Below are positions 29,237 through 37,815 of a stretch of DNA of 64,000 nt, in pieces. The notes beneath the pieces were generated by a model. That model saw nothing but the letters and a program-made list of their open reading frames with translations. It was not told the origin of the DNA and searched no databases. This DNA is from Leptolyngbya sp. Cla-17 (GTDB lineage Bacteria; Cyanobacteriota; Cyanobacteriia; Leptolyngbyales; Leptolyngbyaceae): positions 186,001-250,000 of the forward strand of contig NZ_JAEVYN010000001.1 in NCBI RefSeq assembly GCF_016807185.1, in the 5' to 3' direction. The position numbers were made by a program, and so were the translations under genes. Position 1 is the first letter of the stretch; every line of letters begins with the position of its first letter.

Positions 29237-29542
29237 CTATTTCGCTGTGACTAGTTCAGCCACGGGTTCAACCGCGATCGCTGCTACTGCTGCTGGGTAA
29301 ACGCTAACTTTCTTACGCGTTTTTCCGAGCCGTTCAAAGGTAACAACGCCCGCAATTAGCGCAAATAAAGTGTCATCACTTCCAATACCTACATTGTTAC
29401 CAGGGTGATGTTTGGTGCCGCGTTGACGCACCAAAATATTGCCCGCTTTAACCACTTGACCGCCGTAGCGCTTAACGCCAAGGCGTTGAGCGTTAGAATC
29501 GCGACCGTTGCGTGTACTGCCTGTCCCTTTCTTATGAGCCAT
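29237..29542 (-). CDS. rpmA: 50S ribosomal protein L27
   Basis: A 101-residue protein of the large ribosomal subunit. It begins MAHKKGTGSTRNGRDSNAQ, as in the bacterial family without a cleaved leader, and contains GGQVVKAGNILVRQRGT and HPGNNVGIGSDDTLFA. It has a short Ala/Val-rich tail beyond the usual length. It follows rplU by 60 bp in the usual rplU-rpmA order. Confidence 0.98.
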   Translation of the reverse strand: MAHKKGTGSTRNGRDSNAQRLGVKRYGGQVVKAGNILVRQRGTKHHPGNNVGIGSDDTLFALIAGVVTFERLGKTRKKVSVYPAAVAAIAVEPVAELVTAK

Positions 29543-29602
29543 ATTTGTCTTCCCTACTTTTCTTAGTGGTCAAATTTGCAGATGAGATTGATCATCAAAA
29601 TT

Positions 29603-30004
29603 TTACTCAGCCGCTTGTGCTGCTTCAGCCGCTTCAAAATCGACAGATCGAGTAGGAGTCTCAGCAACAGCGTTACCCAGCGACTGCCCGTCAATGGCAA
29701 TACTGTTAATCATCAAACGAGTTAACTCTTGACGATGACCTTGCTTTTTACGAGTCTTCTTTTTGGGGCGCATCTTGTAAACGATGATTTTTCGACCCCG
29801 CATATGCCGTATTACAGTGCCCTCGACTGTTGCTCCATCGACAAAGGGTTGCCCAACGTGAATATCGCTCTCATTCTGGACGTAAAATACCTTGTCAATG
29901 CTAATCTTGCCATCGGGTTCAATGGCTAACCGCTCGATGTCATAAAAGCGACCGGGTTCAACCCGAAATTGCTTGCCACCCGTTTCAATAATTGCGTAAA
30001 CCAT
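29603..30004 (-). CDS. rplU: 50S ribosomal protein L21
   Basis: A 133-residue large-subunit protein. The start is the ATG at 30004, giving MVYAIIETGGKQFRVEPG, which is the conserved beginning of L21; upstream in-frame sequence is not homologous. The core has VGQPFVDGATVEGTVIRHMRGRK read in register with the family (shown here in short pieces: VGQPFVDGA, VRHxRGRKI-like) and the RPKKKTRKKQGHRQ basic tail. The Ala/Glu-rich C-terminal extension is typical of cyanobacteria. First gene of the rplU-rpmA pair. Confidence 0.97.
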   Translation of the reverse strand: MVYAIIETGGKQFRVEPGRFYDIERLAIEPDGKISIDKVFYVQNESDIHVGQPFVDGATVEGTVIRHMRGRKIIVYKMRPKKKTRKKQGHRQELTRLMINSIAIDGQSLGNAVAETPTRSVDFEAAEAAQAAE

Positions 30005-30315
30005 TAATTTTCGCCTCAAGTGCGCCGTACAGGTAGCTGAAAAGCGATCGCACGTTTCAACTTTAGATGTGACCTGATCCGAGCAAAAAATACAACAGTT
30101 CTCAATTGTCACGAATTACAATCGCATCTGTCAAGAATATTTTGAGGAAAGTTGGATGAAAGACTCATTTCAAAAATATTTCAGTAATGGATCACTCAAT
30201 TGCTGACGTTTTGCAGATTTTCAGCCATGATCATTGGTAGCTTTAATGTTTAAGTTCTAACTATTTTTTTAGTATCAAACAGATAACATTTACTTTTGAA
30301 AGTGGAGAAAAAAGT

Positions 30316-30711
30316 GTGAGTTGGCGAATTCGGGCTATTCGTGGTGCGACAACGGTTACAGAAAATTCTATTGATGCGATTCGAGAAGCGGTGCATGAAC
30401 TGTTAAATGAGCTTGAAACCCGCAACCATTTAGAAATGGAAGAAATTGTCAGCGTCACTTTTTCTGTGACGAAAGATCTAGATGCAATTTTTCCGGCGGC
30501 GATCGCCCGCGAACGTCCGCATTGGTCACAGGTTCCGTTGCTAGATGTCCAGCAGATGCATGTGAAAGGTAGCCTACCCAGATGTATCCGCTTTTTAATC
30601 CACTTCAATACTTCCAATCCTACTGTTGAAATTCATCACCCTTATCTGCGCCACGCAAAAGATCTCCGCCCCGACTGGACATTTGCCGAGGTTGCATTCA
30701 TATCTAAGTGA
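30316..30711 (+). CDS. aroH: Chorismate mutase, AroH class
   Basis: A 131-residue trimeric enzyme that converts chorismate to prephenate for Phe and Tyr synthesis. The N-terminus WRIRAIRGATTVTEN contains the active-site Arg, followed by SVTFSVTKDLDAIFPA and the QMHVKGSLPRCIR segment with the second active-site Arg. The start is GTG at 30316, with GGAG eight bases before it. It stands alone between divergent rplU and co-oriented gatB. Confidence 0.95.
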   Translation: MSWRIRAIRGATTVTENSIDAIREAVHELLNELETRNHLEMEEIVSVTFSVTKDLDAIFPAAIARERPHWSQVPLLDVQQMHVKGSLPRCIRFLIHFNTSNPTVEIHHPYLRHAKDLRPDWTFAEVAFISK

Positions 30712-30852
30712 AGCGTGAGAAGGTTAAAGTCAAAGAAACTCAGATCCAAAATTTAGAATTCTTACTTTCAGCTTTTTCACTTTTCACCCACTTTCTTGAT
30801 CTCTGCCGCTTCCCGCTAAAATGGAAGCCTATTGTTGTGCAAGAAAGTTTCC

Positions 30853-32343
30853 ATGACAGCATCGGCTCCAGCAAAAACGCAGTATGAGGCAGTGATTGGG
30901 TTGGAAACTCACTGTCAACTCAATACAAATACCAAAATCTTCTCTCCTAGCTCGACAAAGTTTGGCGAACCTCCCAACACTCTAATCGACCCCGTTTGTA
31001 TGGGCTTACCCGGAACGTTGCCTGTATTGAATCAGGCTGTGTTGGAATCCTCGGTAAAAATGGGGATTGCCCTGAATTGTCAAATTGCTCCCTATAGTAA
31101 ATTCGATCGCAAACAGTATTTTTACCCCGATCTGCCGAAGAATTATCAGATCTCTCAATATGATCTGCCAATCGCAGAACATGGCTTTTTGAACATTGAA
31201 CTCTACGACAAAGAAACAGGAATCGTCACTCATAAGCGAATTGGTGTGACCCGCCTGCATATGGAAGAAGATGCAGGCAAGCTAGTGCATGGCGGCGGCG
31301 AAAGGCTTTCAGGGTCTACATATTCGCTGGTTGACTATAACCGGGCAGGAGTACCGCTGATGGAAATTGTATCTGAACCGGATATTCGCACGGGTCAGGA
31401 AGCCGCCGAATATGCTCAAGAAATTCGCCGCATCGTGCGATATTTGGGCGTTGGCGATGGCAACATGCAAGAAGGATCTCTCCGCTGTGATGTGAATATT
31501 TCTGTGCGTCCAGTGGGTCAAAAAGAGTTTGGCACGAAGGTAGAGATCAAAAATATGAACTCCTTTAGTGCAATTCAGCGGGCGATCGAATACGAAATTG
31601 AGCGCCAGATTGCAGCCGTTGAAGCAGGCGAAAAGCTGGTACAAGAGACGCGACTATGGGAGGAAGGCTCTCAACGCACAATTAGTATGCGGAAGAAAGA
31701 AGGGTCTAGCGATTATCGCTATTTCCCAGAACCCGATTTAGGACCGATTGAAGTATCTGCCGCACAATTAGCAGATTGGCGATCGCAACTGCCTGAGTTA
31801 CCTGCTCAAAAGCGTCAGCGCTACACTAGCGAGTTGGGTTTGTCTGTTTATGATGCCCGCGTATTGACCAACGACCATGCCACAACGGAATATTTTGAAG
31901 CGGCGATCGCGGCAGGCGCTTCGGCAAAACTGGCGGCAAACTGGATTATGGGCGACTTGGGTGCTTACCTCAACAGCAATGCCCATCTCAACATAAGTGA
32001 TTTGCCCCTAAAGCCAGAGAGCTTGGCAGAACTAATTGGGCTAATCGAAAATCGCACCATTAGTAATGCGGCTGCAAAGAATATCTTGCAAGAATTGCTG
32101 GCTCAAGGCGGTTCTGCAAAGGCAATTGTGGAGCGAGATGGGTTGGGGCAAATTTCGGATTCAGCTGCACTGGAAAGCGCGATCGATGAAGTGTTGATAG
32201 AAAACCCAAAAGAATTAGAACAATATCGGGGCGGTAAAACCAAGCTATTAGGCTTCTTTGTCGGTCAAGTAATGAAAAAAACTGGAGGTCGCGCCGATCC
32301 TAAGCTGACGAATCAATTGGTTAGCAAGAAACTAAGCATTTAG
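30853..32343 (+). CDS. gatB: Asp/Glu-tRNA(Asn/Gln) amidotransferase subunit B
   Basis: A 496-residue subunit of the GatCAB complex, which converts mischarged Glu-tRNA(Gln) to Gln-tRNA(Gln). Recognised by YEAVIGLETHCQLNT, the phosphotransfer and zinc-region sequence PVCMGLPGTLPVLN, YFYPDLPKNYQISQYD, and the C-terminal YqeY/GatB tail domain. The start is ATG at 30853; the in-frame TTG 21 bp upstream gives non-conserved residues. Full length. Confidence 0.98.
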   Translation: MTASAPAKTQYEAVIGLETHCQLNTNTKIFSPSSTKFGEPPNTLIDPVCMGLPGTLPVLNQAVLESSVKMGIALNCQIAPYSKFDRKQYFYPDLPKNYQISQYDLPIAEHGFLNIELYDKETGIVTHKRIGVTRLHMEEDAGKLVHGGGERLSGSTYSLVDYNRAGVPLMEIVSEPDIRTGQEAAEYAQEIRRIVRYLGVGDGNMQEGSLRCDVNISVRPVGQKEFGTKVEIKNMNSFSAIQRAIEYEIERQIAAVEAGEKLVQETRLWEEGSQRTISMRKKEGSSDYRYFPEPDLGPIEVSAAQLADWRSQLPELPAQKRQRYTSELGLSVYDARVLTNDHATTEYFEAAIAAGASAKLAANWIMGDLGAYLNSNAHLNISDLPLKPESLAELIGLIENRTISNAAAKNILQELLAQGGSAKAIVERDGLGQISDSAALESAIDEVLIENPKELEQYRGGKTKLLGFFVGQVMKKTGGRADPKLTNQLVSKKLSI

Positions 32344-32516
32344 CTGGAAGCAAATCATAGCAGGCACTACAGTCCTAATTACATCCTACGAAATGCCTAG
32401 ATAGCACAGTAATTTAGACAAGAGAGAGATTTCTTTACAAAAACAACATCAATGAGGGGTGTCACCCCCCACCCTTAAGATGGCATACTGTGTTTAGTAG
32501 ATGCACCCTGATGATA

Positions 32517-32547
32517 GGGAGAGACGCTTAGCGCCTCTCCCTTTTTT
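32517..32547 (+). terminator. Rho-independent terminator
   Basis: GGGAGAG/CTCTCCC stem with a continuing CGC/GCG inner stem around a TTA loop (32517-32541), followed by TTTTTT. It lies 170 bp past gatB, leaving room for a short RNA or a long 3' UTR. Confidence 0.8.
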
Positions 32548-32574
32548 GTTGGGCATCATTGAATTGAGGAATAA

Positions 32575-32905
32575 ATGTCAAAAACTTGCCCACCTTTGGG
32601 GCACAGCTTACTCTTTGCTTTGCACGCTCTGCTTGTTAAGGTGTTTTGCGACCGGGGCTATGTCTCTCAAAAACTAGCCCTTCAGCTATGGCAGAATTCC
32701 AGCATCCAACTGATCACTAAGCTCAAATGGAACATGAAGAACCGCCTGATCGTGTTGAGTGATAAGCTGCTGCTGCGCCGACGAGCGATCATTGAATCGT
32801 GATTGACCAGCTCAAAAACATTTCTTAGTTGAGCATTCGCGTCATTGTTCTCCAGACAACTGCCTGGTCAACTTAGTATGCGGGTTGATCGCCTGCTGGC
32901 ACTAA
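32575..32905 (+). pseudogene. Degraded IS982-family transposase fragment
   Basis: From 32575 the frame gives KVFCDRGYVSQKLALQLW, then IQLITKLKWNMKNRL and LLLRRRAIIES, the C-terminal DDE region of IS982 transposases. It then breaks at 32801. Continuing in other frames are EHSRH and VNLVCGLIA pieces, with stops between them. The N-terminal half is missing and no intact inverted repeats are seen. It marks the left border of the defence island. Confidence 0.75.
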
Positions 32906-33583
32906 CCCAAGAAGCCCTCTCTGCTGATTGATGCCGCTTTGTCTGCTTTTGCTTAAGCCGAACTGACGTTATTTAGCTGCGAACTTGGATTGTTATATGT
33001 AGCAAGATCGCTACAACGCCTGATATAGAAGTCTTTTGCCTTGTAGACATGTCTATAATATAGCCAGAAATAAGATAGGCGTTATTTGCTTTACAAAGCC
33101 AAAGCTAGGTTGTGAAGAATTACTAAAACCAAGGGTTTTCGGTTTATTGGCTGCTTTTGGACGCGTAGATCCACTCGTAGTGATGGCTAAGATTAAACCG
33201 GATCGCTTTTTGCGGCGGTGGTGATTGAAGTGAAGCCAGACAGTTTGGTTGTCACAGGTGCAACGGCTGATAAGCTCCTGCGGTGTTGCATAGGAACATT
33301 TTGCTGATCCTCTGGCAAACAAGGAAACACGCCAACATGTTCAGAGATGCCTTCATAAGAGTCAGGATTGCCACGACGGAAAATGTGTTCAGCAGTGCCA
33401 GCGCGACTAATCTCGATTTTTAACTGCGGTTTGACAGGGGAATACCCATGTAGTTTGTCTACAGTCAAGCGATAAGGCAAAGTCTTTCTAAAAACAAAAA
33501 AGGCGAAATCACCTTAGCGGGCAAATAGTTCTTGAGGCGTGTGGAGTGGACAAGCTGTTCGATTTTGGCCAAGGCAAGCATGA
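32906..33583. other. Gene-poor region with unrecognised ORF debris
   Basis: 678 bp without a clear gene. A 62-codon plus-strand frame (33036-33224) starts with TTG. On the minus strand, directly after the methyltransferase stop, a 40-codon frame (from about 33591) starts MIMLALAKIEQL and joins, after a one-base shift near 33490, a frame with KLHGYSPVKPQLKIEISRAG (to about 33193). The joined minus-strand frame looks like a once continuous protein. I do not recognise it. A TGTAGC/GCTACA hairpin lies at about 32997-33014. Confidence 0.45.
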
Positions 33584-35680
33584 TCATTCCTCACCTTTTC
33601 GTCCTACCTGCTTTGCCCGAATCGTCGATCGCACCAACTTCACTCGGTAAGGATCAGCATCCTTCTGCCACACCATCCGATGACCCTTCAACTCAGCACA
33701 GTGGTCTTCCAGGCACTTCTGCCATCCCCGTTGATCGCGGATCTTTTCCCAATCCTCCAGCAGTCCCCAATCCGCTTCTTGCCGACTCAACTTGGCAAAC
33801 TTCATATAGAGCGGATAATCCGGCATCACCAGCAAATCCTTTTGGTGCAGCACAGGTGGGTTATCATCTAGGTCATAGTCACGGTAGCTGACGTGCAAAT
33901 CTCGTAGGTCAACCTGCATAATTGTGCATAGTGCAGGATGAGGATCAGCATCGAACTCTGGGTAAACCAAGTAAGAGATTTTGGGTTTGCGGCAGTGGAA
34001 CTTGATCACATTTGCCTCTTGAGGACGACCGATCGTGCGCGAGGCACAACCTTCGTAGAGGCGAAGTAAGGGATCGAGCGCTTCGAGCGCCGACACATGC
34101 ACCCATAGCGAATTCGGCAGCTTTTTCCCAACGGCACTGGCTTGGCAACGAGTGGCGATAAATTCCAGATTGCTGAGGCTTAACAGCATCAGATCTGCTG
34201 CTGCACAAGCTTGTTGGTAACCCCCAAATAGGGATTTGATGTCGTTCTGCACGGTTGAGGAAAACTCTCGCAGTTTAGGACGACGGCTGAAATGGCTGAG
34301 AGCAAGATACACCAGCAAATCCTGACGGCGCTTGTCGGCGATCGCATCCCATTCTTGAACATTGGTCGCCTGCAAAACCACCTGAAAGGCTCTGCGAAGC
34401 GTGCCAAATTCTACTTGTAAGGATGCGAAGTCTTGAGTTTCTTCAGCAGTGGGCAAGCGCCCGCGATCGCTGACAAACGCCATCAGCGGAGCCAACATTT
34501 CCTTGTATTCCTCAAAACGCCTGACGCTAGCATTGACTCTGGGTGTGGTGGTGCGCGATCTAAAGCGGGAAGCCCGAAAACTCTGCGCTTGTGCTTCATC
34601 CCGAAACACAAAGTAGATACCCAACGCTACCGGAATCGCATCGACTTCCAAAACCTGATCGATATAAACCTTTAATTCCTCTTGCTCGTAATTCTTCTGA
34701 AATGTATTGCGGCGTGTAATGACCCCATCGTTGTACATCACCGTGCCTCGGATGCGGTCTTCGACCAACACCTGTGCTGAAACAATCAACACTTTTTGGG
34801 TCAGCGCCCAAGCATTAATGAGTGCCTCTCGCCGTTCTAGCGGGTTCTCGATGACGTTGATGACGTAGCCCAGATTAACGACATCAGCAGAGACACAAGG
34901 CGTGTTGGTCTGATAGTACGGGTCCCAGCCAGAACCAGAAAAGCCTTGCTCTGCGATACGCTGAACATCGCCGCCATATCCACAGCCATAGTCAAAGAAT
35001 GTGGTTTCTGGCGTAAAAAGCCCTACTTCTAACGCTGATCGCACAGGTTTAGAAAGAGCGGTACGAACGAGAGCAGCTTTGTGGCGATCGATCGTAGGTG
35101 GCGTGCGATTAGATAAAGTGGCAAGCGGACAAGCCAGTTGATGCCCATGCAGTTCAATCTTGTGAGCTTCTAATCGCTGCTGCCAGCCGAAGCGTGTCCC
35201 AATCTCACGAGAGTTGTTCAACAGACCCAAGCTATCTTGCTGCCGCGTCAGTTCAGCAAATTTGCTGTAGAGAGGATGCGTGGGTGCGACAAAGGTTTCT
35301 TTACGATGGAGCACGGGTGGATTTTTGCGGCTCTGGTAGTCTCGATGACTCGTTTGCTTCGTGCTGAGATCGACTTGAATGCTCTGCTGGAGCACAGGAT
35401 GGGGATCAGCTTCAAAATCTGGATAGAACAGGTAAGAGATTTTGGGTTGAACCGTGCTGAATTTGATTAATGTTGGAGCGATCTGTTGTTGAAGAGAGCA
35501 TCGGGCAGATTGCTCGTAAATTTGCAGCGTTGGGTCGAGATCTGATAGGGCAGAGACATGAATGTAAAAAGCCCCTGGTAGCCGCTTACCGATGGAACTG
35601 CGATCGCAGCACATTACCATGTCAGCGAATTGCTGCTTAATCCCTTCTGAAGTGCACACTATCAGTTCTACGCTGTCCAT
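33584..35680 (-). CDS. DNA phosphorothioation-associated putative methyltransferase with duplicated domain
   Basis: About 698 residues. A SAM-binding core in the middle has FFDYGCGYGGDVQRIAEQGF and a WDPY acidic loop. The flanks are related to each other: the N-terminal part (about 1-165) and the C-terminal part (about 510-690) share GKxLPxxxxVHVSAL, DP.L.IYE, KPKISYL.YP.F.ADPHP, QVDL and NPPVLH. This matches the protein family annotated as phosphorothioation-associated methyltransferase. The ATG at 35680 is chosen because the downstream duplicate begins at the equivalent point; in-frame sequence extends further upstream. It is divergent from the PAPS-reductase-like gene, with 199 bp between them. 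Target of methylation unknown. Confidence 0.85.
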   Translation of the reverse strand: MDSVELIVCTSEGIKQQFADMVMCCDRSSIGKRLPGAFYIHVSALSDLDPTLQIYEQSARCSLQQQIAPTLIKFSTVQPKISYLFYPDFEADPHPVLQQSIQVDLSTKQTSHRDYQSRKNPPVLHRKETFVAPTHPLYSKFAELTRQQDSLGLLNNSREIGTRFGWQQRLEAHKIELHGHQLACPLATLSNRTPPTIDRHKAALVRTALSKPVRSALEVGLFTPETTFFDYGCGYGGDVQRIAEQGFSGSGWDPYYQTNTPCVSADVVNLGYVINVIENPLERREALINAWALTQKVLIVSAQVLVEDRIRGTVMYNDGVITRRNTFQKNYEQEELKVYIDQVLEVDAIPVALGIYFVFRDEAQAQSFRASRFRSRTTTPRVNASVRRFEEYKEMLAPLMAFVSDRGRLPTAEETQDFASLQVEFGTLRRAFQVVLQATNVQEWDAIADKRRQDLLVYLALSHFSRRPKLREFSSTVQNDIKSLFGGYQQACAAADLMLLSLSNLEFIATRCQASAVGKKLPNSLWVHVSALEALDPLLRLYEGCASRTIGRPQEANVIKFHCRKPKISYLVYPEFDADPHPALCTIMQVDLRDLHVSYRDYDLDDNPPVLHQKDLLVMPDYPLYMKFAKLSRQEADWGLLEDWEKIRDQRGWQKCLEDHCAELKGHRMVWQKDADPYRVKLVRSTIRAKQVGRKGEE

Positions 35681-35879
35681 AAAACTCACCCAGTCGCTGA
35701 AAACAGCATAGAACATTAGTCTATTTGGAGAGCAAAACGAGTTTAAGTAAAATTCTACTAAAGCAGAATCTAATAATTGTTTGGTGTACAAAACGCTGAC
35801 TTCAGCATCTTGACGCTACATCCAGTGAGAGCCAAAAATTTCTGCTATGGTTAGAAGCCACTGGGAGGACAAGAGCGCG

Positions 35880-37100
35880 ATGAGAACCTTAAGTTTATTT
35901 GAGGAAGAGCGTCTAACGTTGCCGAAAAGCATTGAGCTATCGGTGGAATCGTTGCGTCACTATGGCTCTTTCTACAAACACTGGGCGATCGCCTTTTCTG
36001 GTGGAAAAGACTCATCTGCAACCGTCACACTCGTCGCCCATCTGATTGAAACAGGGCACATCCCCAAGCCCGAAAGCTTAACTATTCTGTACGCTGACAC
36101 TCGCCAAGAGTTGCCACCGCTCCATACGAGTGCGCTCAATATTTTGGCTGCCTTGCGAGATCGCCTTCAACCCCTATTCAACGAAGGCTGTTTTGTGACT
36201 CATGTTGTTTTGCCTGAATTGGATCACCGCTATTTTGTCTATATGTTAGGTCGAGGTGTACCGCCGCCCTCGAACACGTTCCGCTGGTGTACGCCCAAGC
36301 TGAAAGTGATGAGCATGGAACGGGAACTGGAAGCGTTGCGTCAGGAACGGGGTGAAAAATTCTTGATGCTGACGGGAGTGCGAGTTGGCGAAAGTGCTGC
36401 TCGTGATCAGCGCATCGCTGTTAGCTGTACGAAAGATGGCGGTGAGTGCGGACAGGGCTGGTTTCAGCAATCAACCTCCAATGCGATCGCGGATACATTG
36501 GCTCCGATCGTTCATTGGCGAGTCTGCCATGTGTGGGATTGGCTACTTCACGCCGATTTAGAACTAGGCTTCCCAACGTTTGAAATCGCCAGAGTGTATG
36601 GGCAAGATGTGAGCGATGGCGAGGAGCCGATCAATGCCAGAACGGGTTGCATTGGCTGTCCCCTTGTACAGAGGGATGCAGCACTCGATCGCGTCATTGC
36701 TCAGCCGGAGTGGGCATACCTGAAACCTTTAGAGAAGCTACGACCATTATATTGGGAAGTTAAAAAGCCGCAGTATCGCCATCGCAAGCATGGAGAGGTC
36801 AATAAAGATGGTTCGCTGGCAGCTAAACAGAACCGCTTGGGCCCCCTGCATATGGATGCTCGTCGTTGGATGCTAGAACAGGTTTTGGGCATTCAGGCAG
36901 AGGTGAACCAGGCGACGCGTGCGCTCGGCAAGCCAGAACTTAGCCTAATCAACGACGAAGAACTCGCACGGATCAAAGAACTGATTGCAGCAAACACCTA
37001 TCCTGAAAAGTGGGATGGAACGGAGCCGAAAGGAAATGAATGGTTGCCGGAAATCCTATCAGATGGCAGTATTCAACCATTATTATTTAATGAATTGTGA
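35880..37100 (+). CDS. PAPS-reductase/DndC-like ATP pyrophosphatase protein
   Basis: About 406 residues. The PP-loop is IAFSGGKDSSAT. An FRWCTPKLKV segment and a distal GCIGCPL segment provide Cys pairs that could bind an Fe-S cluster, in the same order as in DndC (FRWCTERLKI and GCWVCTL). A further Cys lies in GGECGQGW. This is therefore a second, divergent phosphorothioation-type sulfur-transfer enzyme in the island, next to but in opposite orientation to dndCDE. The ATG at 35880 is preceded by GGGAGGA; an upstream ATG at 35847 is also possible. Whether it acts on DNA is inferred only from location. Confidence 0.85.
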   Translation: MRTLSLFEEERLTLPKSIELSVESLRHYGSFYKHWAIAFSGGKDSSATVTLVAHLIETGHIPKPESLTILYADTRQELPPLHTSALNILAALRDRLQPLFNEGCFVTHVVLPELDHRYFVYMLGRGVPPPSNTFRWCTPKLKVMSMERELEALRQERGEKFLMLTGVRVGESAARDQRIAVSCTKDGGECGQGWFQQSTSNAIADTLAPIVHWRVCHVWDWLLHADLELGFPTFEIARVYGQDVSDGEEPINARTGCIGCPLVQRDAALDRVIAQPEWAYLKPLEKLRPLYWEVKKPQYRHRKHGEVNKDGSLAAKQNRLGPLHMDARRWMLEQVLGIQAEVNQATRALGKPELSLINDEELARIKELIAANTYPEKWDGTEPKGNEWLPEILSDGSIQPLLFNEL

Positions 37101-37119
37101 TTGAACGCGGTAGCAACTT

Positions 37120-37368
37120 ATGGAAAAACGAACGATCGCTCAAGCTGTAGTTGAAGTGTTACGAACCGCTAAACAACCTATGTCCTCGACTGAGATTACG
37201 CAGGTTATTCTCGATCAGAAGCTGTACGAATTTAGTGCTAAAGATCCTAAAAGTATTGTTCGTGGAGCTATAGAGCGACGGTGTGAAGATCTGAATAGGA
37301 AAGATTCAATTGATCCTAAGTACTTTAAGAAGATGTCAGATGGCAAGTATGGACTGAAAGATAAATAA
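37120..37368 (+). CDS. HARE-HTH winged-helix protein
   Basis: An 82-residue protein matching the HARE-HTH (HB1, ASXL, restriction endonuclease HTH) fold: IAQAVVEVLRTAKQPMSSTEI, then YEFSAKDPKSIVRGAIERRC and a C-terminal KYGLKD wing. Such domains are found in restriction and chromatin proteins and are thought to bind DNA or sense modified DNA. It starts 19 bp after the PAPS-reductase-like gene, so the two are probably co-transcribed. Confidence 0.85.
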   Translation: MEKRTIAQAVVEVLRTAKQPMSSTEITQVILDQKLYEFSAKDPKSIVRGAIERRCEDLNRKDSIDPKYFKKMSDGKYGLKDK

Positions 37369-37421
37369 CCCTCAGTCATGACTTGTTGACCTTGATTTCT
37401 ACGACCTATAAGTCTGTCAGG

Positions 37422-37802
37422 CTAGGGGACTTTTCTTATGAAATCTTCAATCTTTTTAAGAGTAGGATCACCTGCAAGATAACCAATTCCTCGATGTAAG
37501 TGCAGGCGAAATTGAGTTGCTAAAGTTTCTCGATCGTTCCCTAAACCGTCACTATGACAGCGTTGTTTAAGAGCAATGAGGAGCATGTCAGCAATTTCGC
37601 CACCGAAGATTTGCCAGGTCATTTCAACATTGCTATCGGCTGGGATAGGAACTGGAGAAGGCGGAGTGGGTTCCGCTAGCGATCGACAGAGTGCCCAACG
37701 GCAAAGGATATTCCACTGATCAATTTTTGTGACACGCTTGAGTTTAATGAGTTGGTCTTTAGCTGTTTGAGAGAGTTTGATGCGTTCGATTGGAGGTTCC
37801 AT
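37422..37802 (-). CDS. dndE: DNA sulfur modification protein DndE
   Basis: About 126 residues. The start IERIKLSQTAKDQLIKLKR, then NILCRWALCRSLAEP, and the C-terminal LHLHRGIGYLAGD are the DndE pattern (a small tetramer that binds nicked DNA). The ATG at 37802 is chosen because homology begins there; no good ribosome-binding site is visible, so translation may be coupled to dndD, whose stop lies 13 bp upstream. Last gene of dndC-dndD-dndE. Confidence 0.88.
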   Translation of the reverse strand: MEPPIERIKLSQTAKDQLIKLKRVTKIDQWNILCRWALCRSLAEPTPPSPVPIPADSNVEMTWQIFGGEIADMLLIALKQRCHSDGLGNDRETLATQFRLHLHRGIGYLAGDPTLKKIEDFIRKVP

Positions 37803-37815
37803 AGGGGGGACATTA

